Under the pieces are notes generated by a model. The model was given only the letters and a program-made list of their open reading frames with translations. It was not told the DNA's origin and did no database searches. Positions 26,706 through 35,164 of a stretch of 64,000 nt of DNA are shown one piece after another; positions within the stretch are counted from its first letter, which is position 1; each line of letters begins with the position of its first letter. Made by a program: the position numbers and the translations under genes. This DNA comes from CAZMSQ01 sp964569025 (GTDB lineage: Bacteria; Bacteroidota; Bacteroidia; Chitinophagales; Saprospiraceae), in assembly GCA_964569025.1 (NCBI GenBank), contig CAZMSQ010000001.1, positions 186,001 through 250,000 of the forward strand, in the 5' to 3' direction.

Positions 26706-27787
26706 AGGAGTTGATCGTATGTTGAAATAATTGTATTCCAGTCATATTGTGCCACTTGCTGATGGAATTGATGTTGCCGGATTTTGGTCGGGTTTTTCAG
26801 TAAGGTTCTGAGTTGGTCCAGGAGGTCTTTTGGGGAGTCATAGAAGATATCAGGAAATTCAGCTGGCGGAAAATGGTCTGGATACGCCAATCTGCGTGGG
26901 AGGAGTGGTCTCGCTCCGCAATAGATTGCCTCTATGACTGATATGCCGAAAAAGTCTTGCCGGCTAGTGACAGGCAGGATGTCTGATTGCCTTAGGAGTT
27001 GGGCATATCTGAGTCTGCTGGTAGCAAAGCCCCAGTGGAGAATTTTGTCAGCGAGCTTTGAGCGGGCTTCAGCGAAAATCGGGGGTGACTGTCCGTAAGC
27101 TTCACCAAGTATGATGAGCTCGAAATCCAGGCCTTCTCTATCCAATTGAAATAGGGCTTCAAAAAAGGCTTCCGGCCCTTTGTCGTATTCCCATCTGTGA
27201 TTCCAGAGAATGACTGGGTTCGGGCGCATTTCCGGTGCCGGGTGGTCAAGGGATGTGAGGTCGATACCAGGGGGCAGCACGGCGGATTTATCTTTGAGCG
27301 TTTCTGCTTCAGGCTGAATGGAGGGTGGTGGGAATTGTCTGCAGAATTCGGGGAGGGCCCCGAGAAAACTTTCAAGATGATATTTGCTGTTGAAGAAGAG
27401 CCTGTCTGCTGCAAGCGCTGAGGTCAGGTTGATGAATGCATAATGATTGTCGCGTCCGGTAATTGTGTCTGGATCATCAGGAGACCACGGATAGGTGAGT
27501 TGGTTTTCATGAAAATATATAGCCAGATTCACGTGTTTGAGGCTGTGTCTGCATACAGCTGCGAAGGTGTCGAGGGCCATCATGTCAGTGGTAAGGATCA
27601 TATCAGCTGCAAAACCGGAATTGGTCCACGCTTTGGCGAGGGACAATGCTGCACCATGCATTCTCCATTTCCAATGACGCCCAGGCAGGGAAAAGATCCG
27701 GATCTCATGGTCTGAGTGGCGGGCAAGGCCTGTGGACCATGCACGGTGGCTTCCAGAATGAAACGGGTCGAGAATGGCTATTTTCAT
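26693..27787 (-). CDS. glycosyltransferase of the tRNA-queuosine alpha-mannosyltransferase (DUF3524/GTDC1) family
   Basis: The protein has 364 residues. The N-terminal domain carries the family's signatures: LDPFHSGSHRAW near residue 6, GRHWKWRMHG, a TTDMM motif and FHENQLTYPW. The C-terminal half is a GT-B (GT4-like) nucleotide-sugar domain with ILWNHRWEYDKGPE and an FFGISVIEAIYCGARPLLP segment ending in the donor-binding loop. The animal homologue (GTDC1/QTMAN) mannosylates queuosine in tRNA-Asp. A matching role here is inference, since acceptor use by bacterial members is less established. The gene overlaps the hydrolase gene downstream by 13 bases and faces the permease gene across a short divergent spacer. 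Confidence 0.82.
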   Translation of the reverse strand: MKIAILDPFHSGSHRAWSTGLARHSDHEIRIFSLPGRHWKWRMHGAALSLAKAWTNSGFAADMILTTDMMALDTFAAVCRHSLKHVNLAIYFHENQLTYPWSPDDPDTITGRDNHYAFINLTSALAADRLFFNSKYHLESFLGALPEFCRQFPPPSIQPEAETLKDKSAVLPPGIDLTSLDHPAPEMRPNPVILWNHRWEYDKGPEAFFEALFQLDREGLDFELIILGEAYGQSPPIFAEARSKLADKILHWGFATSRLRYAQLLRQSDILPVTSRQDFFGISVIEAIYCGARPLLPRRLAYPDHFPPAEFPDIFYDSPKDLLDQLRTLLKNPTKIRQHQFHQQVAQYDWNTIISTYDQLLWNM

Positions 27788-27831
27788 GACTCCAAGATAG
27801 GATTTCCGTGATTACCCCGTACCTTGAGGCT

Positions 27832-28914
27832 ATGAACCGACCCGGGCAAGACAGGCATTATTTCAATGAGCGGTTTTGGAAAAACCGGCCGGCAGTTGCC
27901 GGGCTCCTGCTCATTCTGGGTATTTGCATTACCTCTGCGTTGGGATACCTGATCATACCTGATTCGAGTCCGGATGCCAATTACCAATTTCCGGAGTATG
28001 CGCTTGAGAAGCCGGGGTTCAGATTGGAGGTCCTTGAAGTACCCCGCATTCCCGAACCTGCAAAAGAAGGTCTGCTGACACGCATGCTCGTTGGCCAACT
28101 ACCTCGTATTCATTCAATTCCGTTTACGGAGTATCGTGTGGATGGAGATTCTGTTACCGTGATGCGCCAGGGAGGAGATACTGCAGTTTTCCATGTTGGC
28201 GATCAAATTTCAAATATTCGGGTGAGCATGCGGGTTTTCCCGCTGGGGACCGATCGGTTCGGGCGTTGCTTTTTGAGCAGGCTGGTGATTGGGGCAAGGG
28301 TATCTCTTGCTGTCGGCCTGATTGCTGTCGTGATTTCCCTGACCATTGGGTTGTTACTTGGTGCATTGGCTGGCTATTCAGGTGGACGTACAGACAATGT
28401 CATTATGCTCTTGATAAATGCTGTATGGTCTATTCCCACCATACTTCTGGTTTTTGCCATTGTACTCTCATTGGGCCGTCATGCATGGAATGTATACCTT
28501 GCTGTCGGGCTGACAATGTGGGTTGATGTGGCCAGACTTGTACGCGGGCAGGTTATCGACCTGAAATCGAGACCATTTGTTGAGGCTGCCAAAAGCATGG
28601 GCTTCAGGGGCATTCGCATTCTCTTTTATCACATTCTTCCAAATATAATTGGTCCTTTGTTGGTCATTACTGCTGCCAATTTTGCGATGGCCATTCTGAT
28701 TGAGGCAGGACTGAGCTATCTGGGTTTTGGTATTCAGCCTCCGCAGCCATCATGGGGCAATTTGCTCAACGAACATTATGGGTTTGCACTCAGCGGACAC
28801 ATTCACTTGGCAGTGATTCCGGCTTTGTGCATTATGCTGCTTGTTCTTTCGTTTAACCTGCTGGGGAACGGGCTTCGTGATGCCTTCGATGTGAAAGCGG
28901 GAGCGCGAAAATGA
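27832..28914 (+). CDS. ABC transporter permease, OppC/DppC type
   Basis: The protein has 360 residues from the ATG at 27832; a GTG eight codons upstream at 27808 is the alternative start. One N-terminal membrane helix (about residues 20-42) is followed by an extracytoplasmic stretch of about 90 residues, then by the binding-protein-dependent permease domain with about five helices. The EAA loop reads EAAKSMGFRGIRILFYHILPN and is followed by the conserved GLSYLGFGIQPPQPSWG. In the family these proteins form heterodimeric channels that import peptides or nickel with two ATPases and a binding protein. None of those partners is nearby, so it must work with subunits encoded elsewhere. Confidence 0.88.
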   Translation: MNRPGQDRHYFNERFWKNRPAVAGLLLILGICITSALGYLIIPDSSPDANYQFPEYALEKPGFRLEVLEVPRIPEPAKEGLLTRMLVGQLPRIHSIPFTEYRVDGDSVTVMRQGGDTAVFHVGDQISNIRVSMRVFPLGTDRFGRCFLSRLVIGARVSLAVGLIAVVISLTIGLLLGALAGYSGGRTDNVIMLLINAVWSIPTILLVFAIVLSLGRHAWNVYLAVGLTMWVDVARLVRGQVIDLKSRPFVEAAKSMGFRGIRILFYHILPNIIGPLLVITAANFAMAILIEAGLSYLGFGIQPPQPSWGNLLNEHYGFALSGHIHLAVIPALCIMLLVLSFNLLGNGLRDAFDVKAGARK

Positions 28915-28936
28915 GAATCAACCGAGGTGGGTGTCA

Positions 28937-28966
28937 TTGAAGAAGCAATAAAAATGTATACATTCG
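28937..28966 (+). promoter_or_regulatory. possible promoter of the SpoIIE-type phosphatase gene
   Basis: TTG, a 19-base spacer and TACATTCG give one mismatch to TAnnTTTG at ideal spacing. The predicted start near 28973 is about 24 bases before the ATG. Confidence 0.4.
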
Positions 28967-28996
28967 TAGTATCGTCAATATCAACATTAGGCTGAC

Positions 28997-30244
28997 ATGG
29001 CCGGGCATGAGACAGTACAAGGTCGGATTGAACAATTAGAGCGGGAGCTCAGTCTCAAACAGTTGCAGATTCAGCGTCTGTTGACCATTACCCAGGCCAT
29101 CAACAACAATCTTTCCTCACAAGATTTGTACAGCATGTTCAACTCTTTCCTGAGTTGGGAAATGGGTGTGGAGAGGATGGCCCTTTTTGTCAAACAGGAT
29201 GGTGAGTGGATATGTCCATCATATTTCGGCGTTCAGCCAGAAGTGTTTATCCCCTCTCTCGTCAATGCGGAGCTTTCGGCCTTTAAACGCCTCAGGAATA
29301 TCACAGAATCTGATCATCCGGTATTCAGGGATTTCGAGGTGGTGATTCCGGTTCACCACAAGGATTTTCCCATCGCCTATGCGTTTATCAGTGGGCTTGG
29401 TCCCGGTGAAGAAAGCTACAATAAGGTACAGTTTATCATTGCCATTACCAATATCATTGCAGTTGCTATAGAGAATAAGCGACTTTTCAAACGGCAGATT
29501 GAACAAGAACGTTTCAAGTATGAGCTTCGGCTCGCCAGCGAAATGCAGCGCATGCTGGTTCCTGCTGAATTGCCGTCTAATGCCTGTTACGAGCTAGCAA
29601 GCATTTATCTGCCTCACCTCAGCGTCGGAGGCGATTATTTTGATTTTGCGGAGCCTGATCCGCAGAGTCTGGTTGTGTGTGTTGCTGATATCTCCGGCAA
29701 AGGACTAGCTGCAGCCCTACTGATGGCCAATTTTCAGGCTAATTTTCATGCGTTGCTCCGGCAGGGTAAGCCCCTCGAAGAGTTTATTCAGGATTTAAAT
29801 AAGTCAGTTTTGCGTATCACTCAAGGCGAGCGATACCTTACCTTTTTCATCGGACTATTAAATCAGACCCACCGGCAGTTGCATTACATTAATGCCGGAC
29901 ATCAGCCACCGCTCCTCTTACAAGACGGGAGTGTCACCGAGTTAACAAAAGGATGTACCATTCTTGGATACTTTAGGGAGCTCCAGGAGGTAGAAGTTGG
30001 GGTGGTGGATATTCCCGGAGAGGCTTTTCTGCTCTGTTTTACAGATGGGCTTATAGATATTCAGAATGAGCAAGGAAAATATTACGAAATCAATCAACTC
30101 AAGGACTTCGCACAGCGCCATACCGCTTGCAGTGCAACTGAATTTAACGAAAAGTTGTTGACTCATTTACAGATCTTTCAAAAAGAGCCCGATTTTCCCG
30201 ATGATTTTACACTGCTGACTTGTCGGGTTAAAGCTCCATGTTGA
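28997..30244 (+). CDS. GAF-domain SpoIIE/PP2C-type serine phosphatase (RsbU-like)
   Basis: The protein has 415 residues. It contains a short N-terminal coiled coil (about 8-40), a GAF-like sensor domain (about 40-165), a linker helix (EIEQERFKYELRLASEMQ-like) and a PP2C/SpoIIE phosphatase domain (about 185-412). The phosphatase domain has the metal-binding motifs GGDYFDF, DISGKGLAAALLMA, LCFTDGLID and DDFTLL. Such enzymes usually dephosphorylate STAS anti-sigma antagonists in partner-switching stress pathways. No STAS or HPK anti-sigma gene is nearby, so the partner is unknown. No membrane segment is seen, so it is likely cytoplasmic. Confidence 0.9.
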   Translation: MAGHETVQGRIEQLERELSLKQLQIQRLLTITQAINNNLSSQDLYSMFNSFLSWEMGVERMALFVKQDGEWICPSYFGVQPEVFIPSLVNAELSAFKRLRNITESDHPVFRDFEVVIPVHHKDFPIAYAFISGLGPGEESYNKVQFIIAITNIIAVAIENKRLFKRQIEQERFKYELRLASEMQRMLVPAELPSNACYELASIYLPHLSVGGDYFDFAEPDPQSLVVCVADISGKGLAAALLMANFQANFHALLRQGKPLEEFIQDLNKSVLRITQGERYLTFFIGLLNQTHRQLHYINAGHQPPLLLQDGSVTELTKGCTILGYFRELQEVEVGVVDIPGEAFLLCFTDGLIDIQNEQGKYYEINQLKDFAQRHTACSATEFNEKLLTHLQIFQKEPDFPDDFTLLTCRVKAPC

Positions 30245-30269
30245 AAGGTGACGGATAGATGTACATTTC

Positions 30270-31100
30270 ATGAGAAACAAGTTTCTTGCCGCATTTCTGG
30301 CATTATCCTGTGGAATTCTCGATAAATTTTATCTCGGGCGTAGCGCTGCAGGATGGATTCGAATAGGCCTCTGTTTTATTTTTCCGATTATTCCGTTCCT
30401 GGCACTGGTTGGGTTTGTCGAGGCTTTACGATTATTCGGGATGAGCCAAAGGGAATTTGACAGAAAGTACAATAAAGACGAGTTGGCTTTTCATTCCCGG
30501 AATCAATCCCAACGAGGCCCGGCAGATACACCGCGGGTGCGGGTGCGAGGAAAAGGGACGCAATACCGCCATGCAGACCGAAGGTCCGGGGGTGCAGAAG
30601 ACAGACCGATGCCCAAGCCTGACTCAAGCAATCCCTTCAAAATATCGGGCCGTCAGAAATACAGAGATTACGATTATGAGGGAGCCATTCATGACTTTCA
30701 AGAGGCCCTTTCAATAGAGCCTCGCGATATTGCCACTCACTTCAACATTGCCTGTGCTTATTCGCTGACGGAACAAACACAAAAAGCCCTTGCGCATCTG
30801 GACAAGGCAATCCGGCTTGGATTCAAGGATTTTAAAAAAATCGACCAAAAAGAGGCATTTGCATTTATCAGGGTTACCCCTGAATTTGAAGAGTTTGTGA
30901 AGAATGGCTATCAGTTGTCTCAACCAACGACCGAAAATGAAAAAGCCGAGCGATTGAAGCCGGGCCTTGAGGCTCCAAGGCCAAATCTGCTTGATGAAGA
31001 TGCTGCAAAATTACAGCTTGAGAAAATCACTCAACTGAAAAACAAAGGGGTGTTGACAGAAGAAGAATATCTGGAATACAAACGACGGCTGATGAAATAG
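30270..31100 (+). CDS. TM2 - TPR - SHOCT domain protein
   Basis: The protein has 276 residues. It starts with a TM2 domain (about 1-55): two hydrophobic helices around the LDKFYLGRSAAGWIRIG turn. A basic, Arg- and Gly-rich linker (about 70-115) leads to two or three TPR helices (about 120-205; PFKISGRQKYRDYDYEGAI-like and IATHFNIACAYSLTEQ). The final 35 residues are a SHOCT motif (LEKITQLKNKGVLTEEEY). SHOCT peptides are often oligomerisation or regulatory tails. The function is unknown, and the architecture suggests a membrane-anchored scaffold. It lies 25 bases after the phosphatase gene on the same strand and may share its transcript. Confidence 0.82.
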   Translation: MRNKFLAAFLALSCGILDKFYLGRSAAGWIRIGLCFIFPIIPFLALVGFVEALRLFGMSQREFDRKYNKDELAFHSRNQSQRGPADTPRVRVRGKGTQYRHADRRSGGAEDRPMPKPDSSNPFKISGRQKYRDYDYEGAIHDFQEALSIEPRDIATHFNIACAYSLTEQTQKALAHLDKAIRLGFKDFKKIDQKEAFAFIRVTPEFEEFVKNGYQLSQPTTENEKAERLKPGLEAPRPNLLDEDAAKLQLEKITQLKNKGVLTEEEYLEYKRRLMK

Positions 31101-31109
31101 AGGATACCT

Positions 31110-31137
31110 TTGACCTCTGATTATTCGTTACCTTTGA
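31110..31137 (+). promoter_or_regulatory. possible promoter of the CBS-domain gene
   Basis: TTTG, a 16-base spacer and an exact TACCTTTG lie about 100 bases before the CBS gene start. The spacer is slightly short. A second TACCTTTG (31106-31113) contains the TTTG that would serve as the -33 element. Confidence 0.35.
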
Positions 31138-31239
31138 AATATTCCTTTTTTATCCGGCATCCCCTCTCGAGATTCATGATCTTATCTAATCGAGGCAACA
31201 ACCGGAGCAGTTGGGCCGAAATATGCATACACTAAAATT

Positions 31240-31899
31240 ATGATCGCACGGGAGTTACTGACAACAGACATGATTCCCCTCAGAACTTCGAATACCGGGC
31301 ATGAGGCTTTAGGTATTATGAGTGATTTCTACGTCCGCCATCTTCCAATTGTCAATAACGAACAGTTGCTCGGGGTCATTTCGGAAGATGATATATTGGA
31401 GCACAATGCAGATGAACCCGTAGGGTCATATCAACTCAGTCTTCATCAGGCATATGTGCAGGCTAATGCGCACTTGTATGAGGTAATGGGCACCATGAGC
31501 GAGTTTCATCTGACCGTGATTCCGGTGGTTGACGATGAGGGGAGGTATATTGGTCTAATTTCCCAAAGTGACTTATTGTTTACGTTCGCGCGACTTGGGG
31601 CATTTTCCGAATCCGGGAGTATACTTATTCTGGATATGAATCGACGGGATTATTCCCTTGCACTCATCGCCAGAATTGTCGAATCGGAAAATGCATCTGT
31701 GCTAAGCAGTTGGATACTCGCTGTGCCTGATTCTTTGCGAGTCACTGTAACTCTGAAGCTGAACCGTCAAGATGTACAGGCCATCATTGCAGCATTTGAA
31801 AGATTCGAAATCGTTGTAAAAGCTTCTTTTCAGGAAGATACGTATGGCAATGTGCTTCGGGAGCGGTATGAATCTCTGATTAGTTACCTGAGTATCTGA
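31240..31899 (+). CDS. CBS-domain pair protein with ACT-like tail
   Basis: The protein has 219 residues. Two CBS motifs (about 5-60, with VRHLPIVNNEQLLGVISEDD, and 72-130, with HLTVIPVVDDEGRYIGLISQ) form a Bateman module that in the family binds adenine nucleotides. Residues about 138-210 look like an ACT-type regulatory domain. With no catalytic domain, it is probably a small sensor. It heads a run of plus-strand genes (BamA-like protein, NAD kinase, recombinase) with spacings from a few bases to about 30, so these are probably co-transcribed. Confidence 0.85.
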   Translation: MIARELLTTDMIPLRTSNTGHEALGIMSDFYVRHLPIVNNEQLLGVISEDDILEHNADEPVGSYQLSLHQAYVQANAHLYEVMGTMSEFHLTVIPVVDDEGRYIGLISQSDLLFTFARLGAFSESGSILILDMNRRDYSLALIARIVESENASVLSSWILAVPDSLRVTVTLKLNRQDVQAIIAAFERFEIVVKASFQEDTYGNVLRERYESLISYLSI

Positions 31900-31931
31900 C
31901 TTTGAGCGGACAGGTTTCAGCCCGGATACAA

Positions 31932-33332
31932 ATGATTCGTCCGCTTCTCGTGACCCTCCTGCTTTCCGGGTTCTTCTCATTCGGAATTAGCCAGACATCT
32001 ATTGTCATTGAGCACATCGAATTGTGTGGGAATAAACGCACGCGAGATGAAATTCTGTTCAGGGAGTTGACGATCAGGGTTGGTGATACGATTCCCTCGG
32101 AAGCCCTTCAGGATTTAATTACCCTGAACGAATACAGACTTCTCAATACAGGTCTTTTCCTCAGGGCCAGCTTGCAAACGGCACCTTCAGGCGATGTGCC
32201 GGGGCATATCGGTATTGATATTGTGGTGAAAGAAGTGCTGTATGTAGTGCCGATTCCGATTCTTGAGTTTGCTGATCGAAATTTCAATGTGTGGTGGGTT
32301 GACCAAAAGAGAGCTCTTGATCGCATAAACTACGGTATTGACATTGTGCATTCCAATTTAACTGGCAGGCGAGATGTGCTTGGGGTGCTGCTTCAGGATG
32401 GGTATACCCGGAAAGTGGAATTGGACTATATCATTCCATTTATCAACCAGAATCAGACAATTGGCTTAGAGGGGAATGTCCTGTATACACGGAATCAAGA
32501 GGTTATCTACAAGACCATCAACAACCGCCAGCAGTTTTTCCGGTCAGAAGATATGTTTCTCTTTCATCGGTTCCGCTCAAGGGTGGGGGTGGTTTACCGA
32601 CCTGGTTTATGGACAAGCCATCGGGTGACGCTGACATTCCGGGATTACCGTACCGAATCGTATGTCCAGGATTTTTTGAATCCGGATTTTTTCGGCGATG
32701 GGCGTCAGCGCCAAAGAATGGTATCCTTGAGATATGAATGGACACTCGACGAGCGGGATATTCTCCCCTATCCAATACGAGGACAGTTTGTTCAGATTGG
32801 TGCGACCAAAGACGGAGTTGGCCTTTTTCGAGATCGGGATGTGTTATTTTTAGATGGGCATTTTGCCCGCTACCGGCCCTGGTCAGATAAATGGAGTACT
32901 GGTGCAGAGGTCTATGCCCGTTGGTTTGTAACACGTGCAAAACAGGCTTTTTATCAAAACAAAGCGCTTGGGTACAAAGATTTGTACATCAGGGGCTATG
33001 AGTATTATGTGATTGATGGAATGGACTTTGTGCTGCTCAAGAGCGCAGTGCGATATGAGTTGTTGAATGCTTATATTCGGACATTTGGTCCTTTCGGCAT
33101 CGAGGCACTGAAGCGAATCCCGATACGCATCTATCTGACTGCCAACTTGGATGGTGGTTGGGTGAATGAACCATATTTCAGCGAATCAAATCCTCTTGTA
33201 AACCGGTGGTTGACGGGTGGGGGCATCGGTATTGATTGTGTCGTGCTGTATAATAAACTGGTACGCCTGGAGTTCAGCGCGAACGATTTAGGTGAAAAAG
33301 GGGTATTTTTACATTATCAGTTCCAATTTTAG
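31932..33332 (+). CDS. BamA/TamA-family outer-membrane barrel with one POTRA domain
   Basis: The protein has 466 residues from the ATG at 31932, which gives a signal peptide (MIRPLLVTLLLSGFFSFGIS, then QTS). The open frame reaches back to a TTG at 31902 with no signal before it. Residues about 22-105 form one POTRA-like domain (IEHIELCGNKRTRDEIL, then the turn LLNTGLFLRASL). Residues about 110-466 are rich in alternating strands, include a RGYEYYVIDG-like strand and end in an aromatic F, as expected for a D15/Omp85 barrel. With a single POTRA domain it is smaller than canonical BamA and more like Patatin-linked or TamA-type members. Its job in protein or lipid insertion is inferred. Confidence 0.85.
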   Translation: MIRPLLVTLLLSGFFSFGISQTSIVIEHIELCGNKRTRDEILFRELTIRVGDTIPSEALQDLITLNEYRLLNTGLFLRASLQTAPSGDVPGHIGIDIVVKEVLYVVPIPILEFADRNFNVWWVDQKRALDRINYGIDIVHSNLTGRRDVLGVLLQDGYTRKVELDYIIPFINQNQTIGLEGNVLYTRNQEVIYKTINNRQQFFRSEDMFLFHRFRSRVGVVYRPGLWTSHRVTLTFRDYRTESYVQDFLNPDFFGDGRQRQRMVSLRYEWTLDERDILPYPIRGQFVQIGATKDGVGLFRDRDVLFLDGHFARYRPWSDKWSTGAEVYARWFVTRAKQAFYQNKALGYKDLYIRGYEYYVIDGMDFVLLKSAVRYELLNAYIRTFGPFGIEALKRIPIRIYLTANLDGGWVNEPYFSESNPLVNRWLTGGGIGIDCVVLYNKLVRLEFSANDLGEKGVFLHYQFQF

Positions 33333-33337
33333 AGGCT

Positions 33338-34219
33338 ATGAGAGTTGCGGTGTACAGCCGAAGTTTGAAAGAAGAGGATTTACCCTGTATTCAGGAGTTT
33401 TTCGATCTGTTGTTTGAGATGGGAACAGAGGTATCAGTGTATCGCCATTTTTTAGAGTCAGTTCATCAAAAGATTACCTTTCGGAAAGAGTTCGGAGTTG
33501 TTGAAGGCTACCAGGATTTCGTCAGTCAATCTTTTGATTTTGTGGTGACATTGGGAGGAGACGGGACGATTCTCAGTGCAATCACCGAGGTTCGTGACAG
33601 CAAAGTCCCAGTTGTAGGAATTAACCTTGGGCGGCTTGGTTTTTTAGCATCTATAGATAAGCTGAGGATCAGGGAGGCTTTAGAGGGAATGCAGCAAGGG
33701 ATGTATGCCATTGAGAAACGGCGGATGCTCTATTTGGAGTCCAGTCATCCTCTTTTTGGAGAGACTCCTTTTGCACTGAATGATTTCACCCTTCTGAAGC
33801 GTGACACTTCATCAATGATTACCATACATACCTACATCAATGGGGCCTTTCTGAACTCGTATTGGGCTGACGGACTGATTGTGGCAACACCCACTGGCTC
33901 GACGGGTTACTCACTCAGTTGTGGGGGGCCAATTATTTTTCCGAACTCCGGCAATTTTGTCATTACACCGGTTGCGCCACACAATCTCAATGTCAGGCCA
34001 ATTGTGATTTCAGATTCATCTGTGATTTCCTTTCAGGTTGAAGGACGGGGAGAGAATTTTTTGTGTACTCTGGATTCCCGTTTTGAAACGATATCTGCTG
34101 TTCATCAGCTGGCTGTCCGTAAATGTGATTTTAATCTGTGCCTGGTCCGTATGCCTGGCACCAGTTTTTTGGGCACTTTGAGCGAAAAGCTCGCATGGGG
34201 TCTGGATAGCAGAAACTGA
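33338..34219 (+). CDS. nadK: NAD kinase
   Basis: The protein has 293 residues. It phosphorylates NAD+ to NADP+ in the cytoplasm. The family signature GGDGT is at residues 73-77, with Asp75 as the catalytic and metal-binding residue. LGRLGFLA follows, and later the NAD-binding TPTGSTGYSLSCGGP stretch. The length is normal for the family. The start follows the BamA-like stop by five bases, and the recombinase gene begins seven bases after this stop, so the three genes are likely translated from one message. Confidence 0.95.
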   Translation: MRVAVYSRSLKEEDLPCIQEFFDLLFEMGTEVSVYRHFLESVHQKITFRKEFGVVEGYQDFVSQSFDFVVTLGGDGTILSAITEVRDSKVPVVGINLGRLGFLASIDKLRIREALEGMQQGMYAIEKRRMLYLESSHPLFGETPFALNDFTLLKRDTSSMITIHTYINGAFLNSYWADGLIVATPTGSTGYSLSCGGPIIFPNSGNFVITPVAPHNLNVRPIVISDSSVISFQVEGRGENFLCTLDSRFETISAVHQLAVRKCDFNLCLVRMPGTSFLGTLSEKLAWGLDSRN

Positions 34220-34226
34220 ATGAGAG

Positions 34227-35138
34227 GTGGAAACCGGATATTGGGATAGGCTCATAGAGAGATTTCGAATTTTCCTTTTGCTGGAGCGCGGGCATTCGCA
34301 AAATACGGTTGATGCGTATCTATCGGATGTTGGAAAGTTGGTGCATTACCTGTCCGGGAAAGACCTGACACAAACTGCACAGGAGCTTGACCAAAATGTT
34401 CTTTCGGGATTTCTGATGTGGCTTTGTGAGCTGGGCCTCGGCCGTGCCAGTCAATCCAGAATTTTAAGTGGAATCCGGACATTTTTCAAGTTCCTGTTGA
34501 TTGAGGAAGTGGTGGAGAATGACCCCACCGAATTACTTGAAGGCCCCCGGAGGAGCCGAAAGATTCCGGAGGTGCTCACTGTCGGTGATATTCAGCGAAT
34601 TTTGGACTCAATTGATTTGAGCTTGCCTCAGGGTCATCGCAACAGGGCCATACTTGAAGTGCTGTACGCTTGTGGTCTGAGGGTCAGTGAGTTGACAGGT
34701 CTTAAGATTTCGAATTTATATCTTGATGAGGGATACATCCGCGTCATTGGGAAAAACAATAAGGAGCGCCTTGTCCCAGTCGGAGATGCTGCAATACGAG
34801 CAGTGCGCGTATACCTTGAGAATGTTCGGGTTTTGCAGCCTGTGATTAGAGGAGAGGAAGACATCGTTTTTCTCAACAGGCGGGGGAAGCGTCTGACAAG
34901 GGTTATGGTTTTTCATATTACGAAGGAAGCGGCTGCTCTTGCAGGAATTGAAAAGGTGGTGAGTCCTCATACATTTCGACATTCGTTTGCCACGCACCTT
35001 GTTGAGGGGGGGGCTGACTTGAAAGCTGTACAGGATATGCTCGGTCACGAATCAATCACAACCACCGAGATTTATACGCATTTGAATATGGAATATCTCC
35101 GCGACACCTTGATGAGGTTCCATCCAAGGCATGGGTAA
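34227..35138 (+). CDS. xerD: tyrosine site-specific recombinase, XerD-like
   Basis: The protein has 303 residues from a GTG start. The N-terminal SAM-like core-binding domain (about 5-90) contains LERGHSQNTVDAYLSD. The catalytic domain has a complete active site: Arg152 (CGLRVSEL), Lys179 (GKNNKERLVP), His248-x-x-Arg251 (HTFRH), His274 (LGHES) and the nucleophile Tyr283 (EIYTH). Family members resolve chromosome dimers at dif sites with FtsK. The length and motifs fit XerD or XerC better than a phage integrase, and no mobile-element genes are nearby. I use xerD for the better match, but XerC cannot be excluded. Confidence 0.88.
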   Translation: METGYWDRLIERFRIFLLLERGHSQNTVDAYLSDVGKLVHYLSGKDLTQTAQELDQNVLSGFLMWLCELGLGRASQSRILSGIRTFFKFLLIEEVVENDPTELLEGPRRSRKIPEVLTVGDIQRILDSIDLSLPQGHRNRAILEVLYACGLRVSELTGLKISNLYLDEGYIRVIGKNNKERLVPVGDAAIRAVRVYLENVRVLQPVIRGEEDIVFLNRRGKRLTRVMVFHITKEAAALAGIEKVVSPHTFRHSFATHLVEGGADLKAVQDMLGHESITTTEIYTHLNMEYLRDTLMRFHPRHG

Positions 35139-35164
35139 CCAAGGTTGGTTTGCGCAAGGAGGTT

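Noticed and set aside
34227..35138. Tyrosine recombinase as a sign of an integrated element
   Set aside because: Motifs and length fit housekeeping XerD/XerC, the gene is packed next to nadK, and no phage, transposon or attachment-site features surround it.
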